Shown here piece by piece: positions 21,700 through 34,490 of a DNA stretch of 64,000 nucleotides. The translations under genes were made by a program, and so were the position numbers. The notes under the pieces are model-generated. The model did not search any database, had not been told where the DNA came from, and saw only the letters and a list, made by a program, of their open reading frames with translations. This DNA is from Vespula vulgaris (taxonomy: Eukaryota; Arthropoda; Insecta; Hymenoptera; Vespidae): positions 558,001 through 622,000 of the forward strand of contig NC_066602.1 of the NCBI RefSeq assembly GCF_905475345.1, given 5' to 3'. Within the stretch, counting starts at the first letter, position 1, and every line of letters starts with the position of its first letter.

Positions 21700-23080
21700 A
21701 TCATTAGGATCACAAGTGTTACAGTTCTCTGGTTTTATGCAACTTGATATGGGAAACCAATTTCTATGGCCATTGTCTCCAAAGCAATAAGAATATGGTA
21801 CGATCAAATTAGAAATTTAAAGCAGAATTTTCACAAATTTTTCTATTATAATTATTACTCGCCGCTAATCAAGAAAATGAAAAATTACTTACAGCAGATT
21901 GCCAGGAATAGAATATACTCGTCGTAGTCATTAATATTCCCCTTAAATGGTTCCTTGAATTATGTGCTCGACTCTCCTGGACGTGTATATTTCTATCCTC
22001 TTGATATTTTATTCTGTTAAACACACTTCAGAGTTTTCTGAAAATAACAAAAATGTTCAATTAATCTTTTATTATATTTTCTCAGCATCCTAATTATTTA
22101 TTTAAAAATTAGGATCCATATTCAGAATTTTATTTTTATCAGAAAAAATGTCAGAATCTCCTTAAAACATTCTGAAATGAACTTTCGTTTCAAGCAAATG
22201 GATGAAAAATAAAAACTAATTGGTTTGATCGCAAAAGCAAACGAAACCGGTTCGGTTGCGGATATGTGTCTCTCGTAGACAACTCGTCTCTACGTTCGTC
22301 TCTTTGTATTCTTATCATGGACTCATGCATCTCTATTCTAATTGATTAGCTGCCCGGCAAACAAGCAATTACTAGTTTCAGACAAGTATTAAAGAGGGAT
22401 ATTAATGGCTACGACGAGTATATTCTATTCCTGGCAAACCACTTAGTTTGTTGGACTCGTCAACAGGTAGTATCATTGAGACAGGAAATACGGAATAATT
22501 TCGCGAAATATCAAGCACATGTGCAACAGTTGGCTCCATATACGATTATCCGATTGGTTCGTATAAATGTTTAAAATGAAGTATCCTAATTCCGATAATC
22601 CTAATTACGCTTTCTCCTCGGTTTAATTTTAAACAATAATTCAAAATTATGCAACAAGTAAAATATCAATCACTGGTAAAATATAATATCTAATAATAGT
22701 AAAAATAAGTTAACCATAGCATGAAAAAATAGTAAGAAACTACGCAATTTTTTATAATCTACTATAAAACAATATATCGTAGTATTGGATATGAACTTGT
22801 GTAAAATAGGGCATAACATAACGTTACTAATATAAACTCATAGACACATATATAAAATTATCCTATTGTCTATAACATACAATATAAAGAACACAATCTG
22901 ATGAAAATGAATCTTCGCGTTAGTTATTCAGAAATTTAAATAAGGTGCAACTTATCAAGAACATAAAGAAAAATACTAGCGAATCCCATTATCGAATCCA
23001 GTTATGCAGCCAATGTTCAGGTACTACGGTTTATATACTAATCATCTTTTCTTTCTTAGAGTTTTGTCTGGACACGATGT
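21700..23080 (-). repeat. Inverted block matching 35.1-36.85 kb
   Basis: Reverse complement of 35090-36850, with long stretches of good identity. It includes the two family K exon 1 copies (21893-21931 and 22405-22446) and the TTTGCCGG-containing segment at 22340-22460. Apart from those no gene is seen. Confidence 0.6.
21893..21931 (-). pseudogene. Family K exon 1 copy
   Basis: On the minus strand, 13 codons from ATG (TSIFYSWQSA) end at GCT|GTAAGT. The following 200 nt match the intron start of 36615-37315, but no exon 2 is found below 21700. A sister copy at 22405-22446 on the plus strand has lost the donor and ends in TAG. Confidence 0.35.
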
Positions 23081-24540
23081 TGCCTCGATTAAAAATAAAT
23101 TACTCCCAGTTTTGTCGATTAGCTTTTAATTTTTTCCTTTTTTTTTTTCGTTGAATTTTGTCTACATATTCGGAAGAAGTAAATATTTATCAAAAATTGA
23201 ATTTCTGATGATGCATCCTAAACAAATATATGAAAATATGAATTCAATACCAACTGATTCACTTTCCTAGTACACACTCGTTCGCTTCTTTTCTTCTTGA
23301 ATTTAAATTTCTTTTTTCACTTTCTTATCTTTCAATTTTCTTTTTCAACTTACATCTATTTATATCCATCTTAATTTAAGAAAGGGCAAGGATAATTCAC
23401 GAAATAATAAATAAATATATAAATAAATAAGTTCGTAGATGGCCTTCATTACGTATAACATAAGTAAGTCATTGTAAAATTGATATACGTTTCTGAATGG
23501 AATTTTCTTTATTCTTTTCAGTCGAAAGGCGAATTCGATACATCCGTTATTACATATATGTATGGACTTATATCTACATATATGTACACTTGTGTATCTA
23601 TGTATTTTACAATGCCTTACTTATGCTATATATTTTATAGGCCAATTACGAACTTATTTACTTATCTATTTATCTATTCTTTCGTCAATTATATGTGCCA
23701 TTTTAAAAATTAAGAAGGATATAAATAGATGTAAGTTGATAAAGGAAATTGAAAGATAAGAAAGTGAAAAAAGAAATTTAAATTAAAGGAGAATAGAAAC
23801 GAACGAGTGTGTACTAGAAAAGTGAATCAGTTGATATCGAATTCATATTTTCATATATTTGTTTAGGATGCATCGTTAGAAATTCAATTTTTGATAAATA
23901 TTTACTACTTAGACACGATGTTACCTCGATTAAAAATAAATTGCTTCAAGTTTTGTCGATTAGCTTTTAATTTTTTTTTTTTTTTTCGTTGAATTTTGTC
24001 TTCATATTCGGAAGAAGTAAATGTTTATCAAAAATTGAGTTTCTAATGATGCATTCTAAACCAATATATGAAAATATGAATTCCGTATCAACTGATTCAC
24101 TTTCCTAGTACACACTCGTTCGCTTCTTTTCTTCCGTAATTTAAATTTCTTTTTTCACTTTCTTATCTTTCTATTTTCTTTTTCAACTTACATCTATTTA
24201 TATCCTTCTTAATTTTTAAAATGTCACATATAATCGACGAGATAATAGATAAATAGATAAGTAAATAAGTTCGTAATTGGCCTATAAAATATATAGCATA
24301 AGTAAGGCATTGTAAAATACATAGATACACAAGTGTACATATATGTAGATATAAGTCGATACATATATGTAATAATGAATGTATCGAATTCGCCTTTCGA
24401 CTGAAAAGAATAAAGAAAATTCCATTCAGAAACGTAGTAGATAAAAGAGAAAATATATACATTAATTTTAAACAGAATATAATGAACTTACTAAGTAATA
24501 GGGAATATAATTGTGCTTCCATTTGTAATTAGAACTTTTA
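23070..24540. repeat. Triple hydrophobic/AT repeat: inverted, forward, inverted
   Basis: Three copies of one element of about 400-650 bp lie side by side: 23070-23470 (minus), 23480-23900 (plus) and 23905-24535 (minus). Further copies are at 25330-26050 (minus, diverged), 34490-35120 (plus) and partly 38100-38400. Each contains a frame rich in Ile, Leu, Tyr and Cys (119 codons at 24163-24522, minus). The composition follows from TATA- and TTTA-rich DNA, so coding is doubtful. An ACACACTCGTTCGCTTCTTT motif marks one end region in most copies. Confidence 0.6.
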
Positions 24541-25897
24541 GAACTATTTGTAAGAAAACAGGTAGTACTTAATGAGGCATTACGATTCATAGATTGAAAC
24601 ACACTTTTATAACAACCCTATAGTTAGAAAAACATGGAATCATGTATCTCTATTCTAATTGGTTAACTGACCGGCAAAGAAGCAATATAACTGGTTTCAG
24701 ACATGCAACTCAACTGATATGTTTGACTCGTCAATCGATAGTATCACCGAAATACCAAATACGGAAAAATATCACGAAATATCCAAGACGTGTGCAACAG
24801 TTGGATCCATAAACGATTATTCGATTGGTTCGTATAAAAGTCTAAAAAGAAATACCCGAAAACCCTAATTACGCTTTCTTTTCAGTTTAATTTTATACCA
24901 TAATTCAAAATTATGCAACAAGTAAAATATCAATCACTGGTAAAATATAGTAACTAATAATAATAAAGATCAGTTAACCATAGCATGAAAAAATAGTAAG
25001 AAACTATGCAATTTTCTATAATCTACCATAAAACATATTATCGTAGTATTGGAATTGAACTTGTATAAAATAGGGCATAACATAACGACAGTAATATAAA
25101 CTCATAGATAGATATAAAAAATTATACTATTGTGTATAGCATGCAATGTGGAACAGAATCTTATGATAATGGATCCTCGCATTAAATATTATAAAATTCA
25201 AGTATGATTCTACTTATCAAGAACTTGAAAAATGTATCGGGTGATTCCCAAAATCGATTTCAAATATGCGGCCAATTTTCAGATACTACGGTTTGTATGC
25301 TAATCATCTTTTCTTTCTTGGAGTTTCGTCGCTTTGGACTCTTTACCGTATCGATTAAATGTTAATTGCTCTAAGTTTCGTCGAATAGCTTTTAGTTTCT
25401 TGTTTTTTTGTTAAATCTTGTCTCCATATTTAGAAGAAGCACGTATTTATCAAAAATGGAGGATCCATCTATGCCAATATAAACAAATATAGGAAAATAT
25501 GAAATTGAGAATGAGTCCACTTACCTAGTACATATAAGCTTGCTTCTTTTCTCGATGTCTCTTTTCTTCTTTAATATTAACTTGATTTTTTATTTTGACT
25601 TATTTTTCAATTTTCTCTTTAATTTTACATCCGTGGTTTACTGATGTTCGTATGACATATATGTATACACATATGTGTATATATATGCATATATATATAT
25701 GTATATATATTTTACAACGCATTGCTTATGTTATACGTATTGAAGGCAAATTATGAGCTTATTTATTTATACATTTATCTATATCCATATGATTCTCAGA
25801 AATATATAAAGAGTATATCAGTTTATAGACAAATATATAAATAAATATAGATATGAACATTGGACTTTAATACGTACAAAGTACACAGTGCGGTGAA

Positions 25898-25935
<38 letters not shown>

Positions 25936-27130
25936 ATATGCATGTATTTACGTATATATCGAATCAGTCTACCATCTGAAAAGAATAGAGAAAATTTCAT
26001 TCATAAATTTCATTCAAAAGAAAAGAGAAAATATATAAACTAATTTTTAACAGAATGTAATGAACTTACCAAGTACTAGCACAAATAGTTTTAACTCCAT
26101 TAATAATTACGCCTTGCAGGACTATCTGTAAGAAAACAATTAGTACTTAATAATGCATTACGATTGATAGATCGAAACACAGTTTTACAACAAGCCGATA
26201 ATTAGAAAAGGAGACTCAAATATTAACATTCCAAGGGATATTTATATTATTCCAAACAATTCACTAAGCTTTAGTTCAAATAACGCAAATTATAGTATTT
26301 CCTCTGGTTAATATTATACAATAATATACCCAAGACAAATTGCTAGATATAATATATAGTGCAAGAAGATAATAAACTATACATCTTTCTATAGTATATT
26401 ATAAAACGGTATATCGTAGTATTGAACACAAAATTGTATAAAATATAGTATAATGCGTTAATATTAAGTAGCATAAAATTTAAATAGGATTTCACTAACC
26501 GATAGCGCGTTTTTTATAACCTTCCAGATAAGTAACATTATCGCGATGGACAGGAACTTACATATTATTCTAAATCGTCCCTCTCTTGAAACCTCCAGGA
26601 AGTTGCTTGTAGGACGATTCGAAACAGAATAAATAGTTTATTCAACTTCCGCGGACGGCTCCTAACATCTTTTATATTGACTCGAGCATGCGCTGTTTCG
26701 TTTAATCCCCTCTTTTTCATATATTCACGATCCCCAATTATCTCTTCACAATGTTACCAACAATTTTGGATCGATATTACCGTAAAAGGAAGATTTCTGT
26801 TTGCTTTTATCTCTGTTTTCTCTTCTTGATTCTGTTTTCTCCATTTGATTCCCCATGTGATTCTCCATACTCGTATCTTTTCGATCATTTCACGATGTAA
26901 AAATCGAATTGCGTTTATCTACTTTCAGTTGAGGAAAATTTTTTTGGCATTTTATTTTTCATTTTTTGGCATTTTATTTTTGCATTTAATTTATTTGGCA
27001 TTTAATTATTCATATTTATTTATTTTGTGCGAAGAGAATGTTGACATTACCAAGAAAGTAGAATTCAGAATATTGTATTTAAAAGGAATGGTAATCTCAG
27101 GGAAAATCTCTTCCTACAATATTTATAACT
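24540..27130. repeat. AT-rich inverted modules, no gene
   Basis: 24640-25260 repeats 22250-22990 in degraded form. 25330-26050 is a diverged copy of the hydrophobic element. 26270-26470 and 26640-27060 are reverse copies of 34090-34310 and 33560-33910. No open frame of interest; a frame at 26845-27132 is low-complexity Phe/Ile/Leu. Confidence 0.5.
25898..25935. repeat. (TA)n(TG)n microsatellite
   Basis: About seven TA followed by about twelve TG units, within a diverged copy of the hydrophobic element; a TATA/CATA-rich tract lies also at 25670-25712. Confidence 0.9.
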
Positions 27131-27589
27131 GATGATTTGTGCGATGTAAATCGGTTGACCGAATAACGATGGCTAGAAAGGAGTATAATAGATCTTTACT
27201 ATGTTGGGGGAAATATTATGTAAATGTTTATTATATGTACGCTTATTGAGATATTTAATCATCCGAGTAAAACATTAGGAAAATGCTGAATAAATTAGAA
27301 ATATTATGTTACTAGATATATAATGATGTCGTTGCTATACTGAGTTATACGTAATGAGAAATGAACGATTCGATTAAGGTAACATTTTCCGAGGAACTAA
27401 TTAGTTTGGAATATATGAAATATCAGATAATTGGCAGTATAAGTGGATCGTTCTTTGAAATTTTCCTGTCGGGAATTAATTTTTCGGAAAAAGTATTCCT
27501 TCGTATGAAAGAACTAAATTAGTTGTGGTACATCGATCTGCTAATTAATTAATGCAGCTAAATAGCTAATTGAAGTACACTGCTAATCG

Positions 27590-27850
27590 TATTATCGCAT
27601 TGGCTGCTTAGTTTAATAAGAGGAGAACGAACGACAAAATACCTTTCTTCTTTCGAAAAAATACCTTTCGTCAAAATAAGCGAGGAGATATACGCACGCA
27701 CACCCACAGAACCGCGGACATATTCCCACTTACATGCTCTAGCGCGGATGAGAGAATATAAGAGCATCAGTGTGTGGAGAAAGATAATAACAAATTGTTT
27801 AACACGAACGTACACGACGATACGTATGGAAGAACGTAACGCATACATGC
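27590..27850 (-). pseudogene. Family D C-terminal module, central region
   Basis: Minus-strand tail module. A duplicated 19-nt segment (around 27640-27670) interrupts it. The sequence on either side (27130-27440 and 27850-28100) is the same as that around 39050-39320 and 39800-39870, so it belongs to a direct repeat of that block. Confidence 0.35.
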
Positions 27851-28289
27851 ATTTTCATTAAATCTCAATCGTAAGATATTTGCGCTACGTAATAATTTAG
27901 TTCGTCCAAATACCTATATTTCTGAAAAACGTACATTATACATTATTTTTAAGTACATGACGTGAATATTCTGACAAATAATTTGGAACATTGAACCAAA
28001 CACTTCTTCTCTTTTTAATTATATTGAATAATAATATAAACTGACGGTATAACGATGACACGGTGAGATAAACGTACTCTACATATTAACGCATAATTTA
28101 AAAGCGTGTCCGGGCTAACGTTATTATCCCGAAGAACAATGAATACTTTGATCGTATACACAGCTTTGATCATTTTCAATGATAAAGCTGCCTGAGTACC
28201 ATTTCAGTTCCATTTGAATCCAGATTCCCTTTGCAACGGCAAACAAACCTACGATAAATCTTTCCCATAACACTCCATTATATCCTCTA

Positions 28290-28480
28290 TCTAAAGCCAC
28301 TTACCTTTGAATCCTTTCAATAACGTATATTCCATATCCTCGTATCACCATATGAATGAAGCTTTGTAATACAGCGCTATTTTAATTGACGATTACCTTG
28401 AGGCAATACTTTGAGGATCGTCGTCAACACCATTATAAATGTTTGTCCTCTTCTTCCTCTTCTTCCTCTTCTTCCTTGTT
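28290..28480 (-). pseudogene. Family B remnant, central region
   Basis: On the minus strand a run of GAAGAAGAG triplets (28443-28473) leads into the family B exon, with a frameshift. The AAAG|GTAAG donor survives near 28305. Similar remnants occur at 51890-52040 and 41950-42050 (both minus). No frame is open. Confidence 0.35.
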
Positions 28481-30000
28481 AATTGCAACCACGTAATGAA
28501 GACGCTATGGAACATAATTATGCGGATCACGTTTGTAAAGGAAATGCCTTCCTTTCGAACCCAGCACGTTGATTATTACTACAGCTAAGAAATAGCAAAT
28601 ATGTTTAGGAAACCGTCGATAATCGTTGATAGTAAAATGCCGCCGATCGTTATTATATAATTCAGTGTCCGCACATAAGATATATGGATATGTATTTTTC
28701 TGTTCTTCCTTTTTTTAAATTCGAGTTATAATATAAAGCGGCATGTCATTGCCTAAAAACTGTAACAAGGATCTAAAAATATTAAAGCACAATCTTTTTA
28801 GATGATAACACTGGTGAACAACTTCGAACGTCAATTTCTTGACATTCCATAATAGATGATGAATATGTTTTTGACGTAGGATTCTTTGAAAATATTCTCT
28901 TATAAATGTATTTGTTCCTGTAAGGTACTATATATTAGGATCATAATAAAAAAGCAGATACTCCTCGTTCTGGTCACTTCGCACACCATATTATTTGTAT
29001 TATGACCAAAGAAGATATTGTTTACATGAACAACATCTTTGGCTGATTTTGTCACATAGGAATTAAAAATATGTATATTAACGCCCGCAAGATATTTTTG
29101 TTATGAGAGAATATTAATAAGAGAATTAATTTCGTTTCATGGAATGTGAATATTTGGTAGGGTGAGATCAATAAAAATAAAGCAGAAGCATTTGTAACGA
29201 TATTCTGTTATGGAATATGGATATGGTAGTAAAACAGAAATCATAATATGTCAAATTAAAAGAGATCGTTAGAGAAGTCTTAATTAATTTCATCTTCTAG
29301 CTTTTCGTCTGTGAAAGCAATAAAGATGCATAGAATGTAAAAACTCTGTTTGTTCGGCACCCTCTCGGATGTTATCTGTCAGCAAATAGATGGTAATTTT
29401 TTGCGTAATCGTGGTCCATTGACTTACGTAATATAATATATCGTGACCGTGGAACTAACGAATATATTGTAATGATATTTAATTTATATGAATTTGTAGA
29501 TATTGAAAAGCATATTTCATTACAAAATATTATCCCTTATAATTTTCTACGATATCTGTGATAAGCTTTGCAGGATTTTCATCCTTATCATCATCTATGA
29601 AATTTTTCCTGTTTTCATATTCGGTGGTATCACTATCACTGTTACCGTTCTTTTCTGGATTTATACTTGTCTTTTTGAAATTGCTCTTCACTATTTATAT
29701 CTTATATCATGTAATGTAGTCGTGTTTGTAGACTTTGTCATTGTCCTAATAAAAAAAAAAAAAAATGAGTAAATGAATGCGTTGAAAATTTCTTTCTACC
29801 TCTAATTGTATGTTACGAAACGACCAAACGATATATACCCAAAGAATATTATTTTTCTGATTTTCGGACTGATTAGTCCAGGGATCTACTTATCTACTCG
29901 AAGCTTCATTACGGACTGGTGTCAGCTTTAAAAATCTCTTACTCCAGTTTTAGGATCGGTTGTTTACTTTATCAAATTACCTAACGAACAGAGAAAGAAC
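28480..30000. repeat. Central block: degraded G and D homologs
   Basis: 28540-28700 repeats 4560-4730; 28740-29230 is a degraded family G region; 29280-29450 repeats 42480-42630; 29520-29760 repeats the start of family D (minus orientation) and 29850-29990 the region before family F. A frame at 29503-29772 is open but hydrophobic and AT-driven. No intact gene seen. Confidence 0.5.
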
Positions 30001-30364
30001 ATTGTTAGCTAGAGAATTGAAATTTAGGAAGTTTAGGAATGATTCTCGTTTATAGAAATCACTCCTTCGTTAACTTTTCAAAGAATATCATGTAAGTGAA
30101 TACCATATATTTACATACTAAAAATAATTGCTATCTGTATATAATTCAGACGTCCTAAAGAATATTTTCACAACCTATCAATCTGTTAGTACGATTTCAA
30201 TATTCTCACTATTTCTTCTCCGGGAGAACCTCACACTTATTTAATGAATCTCGAGGAATCATTGTTTCCATCGCAACATTCGTTTATATCATCGCTATTG
30301 GATAAATTTATAAGTGGCCATTTGTATACAATTTATTACATAATTCCAATTATATATTATAGAA

Positions 30365-30690
30365 ATGAAAATAATTCTCTTTACCCATACCATTTTAATT
30401 ATTAATTAAAATGCGTTTAGAAGAAGCCGCTGTACGATTTAAAAGGAATCATCTGATATATTTCTGGTAATTATACAATTAAAATGAATGAATGTGTATC
30501 AGAAGTCTTAACTAATCTACGAATTTTTAATTATTTCGGAGATATACGAGACGAAACGGAGGAGAAAGCAGTTACTATAGACCAGAAATATTGCAATGGA
30601 GCCTAATCGATTGCTAGTTGTAATTCCTTCCAAAGAAGATACACAAACTTCAATTACGCTCAATGTGATAATTAAACATTCGACGTCCCA
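30365..30690 (+). pseudogene. Family H copy, central region
   Basis: The ATG at 30365 is followed by only 14 codons. The second-exon homology starts near 30537, but the acceptor CAG has become CGG. The second-exon frame is open to a TAG near 30636. It precedes the deleted family A copy at 30941, keeping the H-A order of the unit. Confidence 0.4.
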
Positions 30691-30940
30691 AGTGACATAT
30701 ATTTACATTGTCAGTTCCTGTTCTTCCGTACATTCGACGATACGTCCAACAGGGATAGTGAAAACGCCCGATCATCAATCCAAATAGGATACGAGAACAC
30801 TTTCCTCTGTAGCCTTATATCTAAATTGTAAATCAATCAATGGTGTGTTTATCGAGTGGTAAGATATCTTCATTATTTAATATAAAATCTATACCATAGG
30901 TATATTTTCTAATAATTTAATGAATTTTTACATAGATTTT

Positions 30941-31094
30941 ATGAAGTCGACGAAAGTATTTCTATTTCTAAGAGAATTCTTTTCAAATCTTTCACGTGAT
31001 ATGAAACCCAAGTTGGCGAGAGAAGCATGGTGTATGGAGACAACGTGACGCCATTGCTAGCGCATTATTATACCAATCATCGATCTTGATATTG
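30941..31094 (+). pseudogene. Family A copy with internal deletion
   Basis: The ATG at 30941 and the first 12 or so codons match exon 1. The sequence then jumps into the middle of exon 2 (around the codons for KPKL), so most of exon 1, the intron and the start of exon 2 are missing. The end of exon 2 and the trailing AATAAA are still recognisable. The same deletion is seen on the minus strand at 470-640 and 9720-9900, so those three copies share a common deleted ancestor. Confidence 0.5.
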
Positions 31095-32152
31095 GATTTT
31101 AATAAACGAGATGAGATATAAGTAACTTGTCACGTATATTATCCAATTTTCCATATAATTTGATTCGTATATCTCTAAAATAGATCCAAATTCGTAGATT
31201 TGTTAAGACTTATCAAAGTCATTCGTTCATTTCAATCATATAACTATCGAAAATAAATCAGATGAAGCCTTTTAAATGCTACAGCAACTACTCCTAAACG
31301 CAACAAAATAATAATTAAAATGTTATGAATCAACAGAATCAATTTCATTTTTATAATATAGAAATGAAATTTTCTACTAAATCTAATCGTGTTTAAACCG
31401 TTTGTATTACTTGTAAAGCTGTTCTCTGGGACGTATAATAGCTAGGGATTATTTCGCGTATGACACACATTTGCGTATTACTGGATCGAAAATCACAGAA
31501 GGAATGACTTCCCCTGGCGAAGTTAATCTCATGCCGTCCCGTGAGACCACGCTTTCTAGATTCTAATTCTCTAACTAGAACGCATGGGGATAAAAAATTT
31601 CCCCTTTTCTATAATTATGTAATTATATATACTTTATTATGTTATTATATATACTCTTTGTTCAAAGGAAATTATCTCATGTATCTTGGAATATCCTAAT
31701 GAGAATCTTATATATATCTTATAATAGAATCTAATAATAATTCGTCTCTTTTTTAATTAAAATAAGCACATAAAACTATAATTACTTGTAATATAATTAA
31801 TTATTATAATAATAATTATTGTAATTATCAAGACTAATTCCTATGAAATTAATCGGATATTCATATACGAAATTCGCAATGTTTCTTCTTTCGTAAGTCC
31901 AACTTATACTTAAAAATAGTATTCTAATATTATTAGTTACTAATGGTATCACAATTTTCGTACCATGTAAATACTACGTAATTCTTATCGTCAACAATTC
32001 TGTCGTAAGAAAATCTTTTCGTCGAAATTTATATCTACTTCCATATTACTTGAAAACATTTTCTCAAAATATTACGATCTTTTTTTGTAAACAAATGCAT
32101 ATTGCTCCAACTATCGAAGAACTCTTTCTGTTATTATACAATAATAAAAAAC

Positions 32153-32383
32153 ATGTATTCGGAGAAAATCTTTCGTCATATTTCTTTGCTTCCTAATATT
32201 ACTTTCTTACCTTTCACGTATTTTCCCTCCAAGAGAACCACACAATTAGTTAATCAAGAAATGGTCAAATTACCAGGATATATGAAAAGAATATCAGTCG
32301 GTTTTACAAAAAAGAAGTACGGTCACAACGGTCCGAGGGCTTCTCTGCAATGGCACGCGAATACGCCTCGTACGATGCAGTGA
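32153..32383 (+). CDS. Family F: basic 76-residue protein
   Basis: Function unknown. ATG at 32153 opens 76 codons to TAG-free stop TGA at 32381-32383. The protein begins MYSEKIFRHISLLPNITF and has a basic middle with KKKYGHNG near residue 56. The copy at 18794-19030 on the opposite strand has the same start, the same spacing and MKKKYVHND at the matching place. A frameshifted copy lies at 8725-8945 and a C-terminal piece at 44190-44270 (MKKKYVHSG). Two independently open copies with matched frame in decaying repeats suggest a once-functional protein. No membrane segment or known motif is seen. It lies next to the family D copy (32607), as in U2. Confidence 0.45.
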   Translation: MYSEKIFRHISLLPNITFLPFTYFPSKRTTQLVNQEMVKLPGYMKRISVGFTKKKYGHNGPRASLQWHANTPRTMQ

Positions 32384-32606
32384 TATTTGATGGAGTAAAC
32401 AAGCAATCATAAAACTGAGGAGAGATTTTCGAAGCTAAACTCACTTCGCATTGAAACTTCTAGTGGAATAGATAGATAACTGGACTAATAAGTCAAAAAA
32501 TCAGAAAAGTAATATTCTTTTGGTTTATATCCTTTCGTGATTTCGTAATATACAATTTGAGACTACCAATCCGTTCACTTACTTATTTCTTTTATTTATT
32601 AAGAGA

Positions 32607-32957
32607 ATGGCAAAATTTCCAAACACGAGTGAGTTTCGTATCATAAGTAATACCGAAGAGGAATTTCAAGTAGACATTTATACGATTAGAAAAAATGAAT
32701 ATTAATAGGGAAGAAAACGAGAGAAGTGATAGTGATGACATCAAGCAAAAAAAACGGAGAGATCTCATATATACTGCGAGGGATGATAATATGGAAAGAG
32801 AATTCATTCAACATTTATCATAGACATCGTAGAAAATTATAAAGGACAAAATTATGATTTTTTCGCAAAAATATATGATCCTCCCTGTCTCCAAATTCTC
32901 TTGTTAACGGGTTTTGATCGGAACTTAACGATCTGCACTGACGTAATCGTCTCCTAG
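32607..32957 (+). pseudogene. Family D copy with upstream ORFs
   Basis: Three short frames follow one another. The first is 32607-32705 (ATG, MAKFPNTSEF start, 32 codons). The second is 32695-32823 (ATG, acidic-basic, ends EFIQHLS), overlapping the first by 11 nt. The third, open from about 32826 in a further frame, has FFAKIYDPPCLQI and stops at TAG near 32957. The order matches the 44540-45095 copy, so these look like pieces of one gene separated by indels or unseen introns. In the other copies the second ATG is often lost (ATA), which argues against a separate gene. Confidence 0.35.
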
Positions 32958-33139
32958 CTATCATCAAGCACCATCGTATTAAACGATTCATCATTATTTC
33001 TCTCCGTTCATGAGTGCTCTTCTCCGCGCTTGGATACATCAAGCGGTCAGGAACAAGTGCGCGGTCTATAAGCGTACATCTGTCTGATTTGAAAAGAACA
33101 GGAAAGGTATTTTTTCATTTGTTTTCCCCCTATCAAACC

Positions 33140-34490
33140 ACACAAACATCTGGATGATAAAATGCTCTGTACATGCTCAATTATCTACCTAAATCCTTCA
33201 TTTAATTACTCGGTTACATCTTTTGCAGAACCATATACGCGTCGTTGATTTAATTATTCCGTTCGAACGAATACATTTTCCTAGAAATTTGCTCCTGATG
33301 GAAGAACTGAAAACAATGGTCCATAATACCTCTAGTTATCTAACATTTCATATATTATGTTCCAAATTAATCAATTCCTAGGAAGATATTTTATTTGTCA
33401 ATTTTTATTTGAGAACTGTTTATTTTTATTACGTATAACCGAGCACAGCGATTTTTCTCTGAATAGGCGCACATAGAATCTAACACTGTTATAATTTTCC
33501 TGCAGCTTAGTAAAGATCTATTATACTTCTTTCTAGCCATCGTAATTCGGTCAATAGATTTCAATTCGGTCAATGTCAACATTCTCTTCGCACAAAATAA
33601 ATAAATATGAATAATTAAATGTCAAAAAAATTTTCCTACTCGGGAAGTAGATAAACGCAATTCGATTTTTACATAGTGAATCACATGTGGAATCAAATGG
33701 GGAAAAAAGAATCAAAAAGAAAAAAAAGAAATAAAAGCAAAAAGGAAAGTTCCCGTAAACGGTAGTATCGATCCAAAATTATTGCTAACATTATGAAGAG
33801 ATAATCGGGGATATTAGCTTCGTGAATATATAGAAAAGAGAAGGTTAAACGAAACAGCGCATGCTCGAGTCGATATAAGAGATGTTGCTAGCCATCCGCG
33901 GAAGTTGAATAAACCGTTTATTCCGTTTCGAATCGTGCTACCAGCAAGTTCCTGCGAGTGTCCAAATAATATTCCAAACAGAAACGAATCAGAATAATAT
34001 ATAAGCTCCTGACCAGTGAAAATAGTGGATAGTATCTAGAAGATTCTGCAGAACACACTATCGGTTAGTAAAATGTTATTTGAATTTTATACCGTTTAAT
34101 ATTAACGTTTTATACTGTATTTTATACAATTTTGTGTTCAATGCTATACTGCTTATATTATACTATACTTTATAATATACCATCATATGGTTTTATAATA
34201 TACTATAGAAAGTTGTATATCTTATTATTATTTTACACTATACATTACACCGTGCAGGTTTTCTTGGGTATATTATTGTATAATATTAAACAAAATATTA
34301 TAATTCGAGTTATTTGAACGAAAATTTAGTGAAATATTTGGAATAATATAAATATCACTTTGAATGTTAAATTTGAGACTCCTTTTCTAATTATCGGGTT
34401 GTTATAAAAGGGTGTTTGGATCTATGAATCGTAATGCTTCATTAAGTACTACTTGTTTTTTTACAGATAGTTGTAAAAGTTCTGATTATC
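33140..34490. repeat. Forward modules, no gene
   Basis: 33250-33910 is the reverse of 26640-27440, and 34090-34310 repeats 2860-3130. AT-rich. A frame at 34132-34317 is Tyr/Ile-rich and not convincing. Confidence 0.5.

Larger units (their letters stand above)
30290..33300 (-). repeat. Block inverted relative to 7.9-10.7 kb
   Basis: 31430-31900 is the reverse of 200-365 and 9400-9690; 30300-31090 of 9720-10515; 31900-32560 of 8560-9300; 32580-33160 of 7890-8460. Contains the H, A, F and D copies listed separately. Confidence 0.6.

Noticed and set aside
24163..24522. 119-codon hydrophobic frame, second longest in the window
   Set aside because: Ile/Leu/Tyr/Cys run produced by TATA- and TTTA-rich repeat DNA. 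The sister copies share the composition but also carry frameshifts; no start context or splice site supports it.
32688..32705. Programmed -1 frameshift at the A-run between two overlapping ORFs (AAAAAAT)
   Set aside because: The second ORF is in the +1, not the -1, frame, and other copies have lost its ATG or lengthened the A-run. Plain indels explain it.
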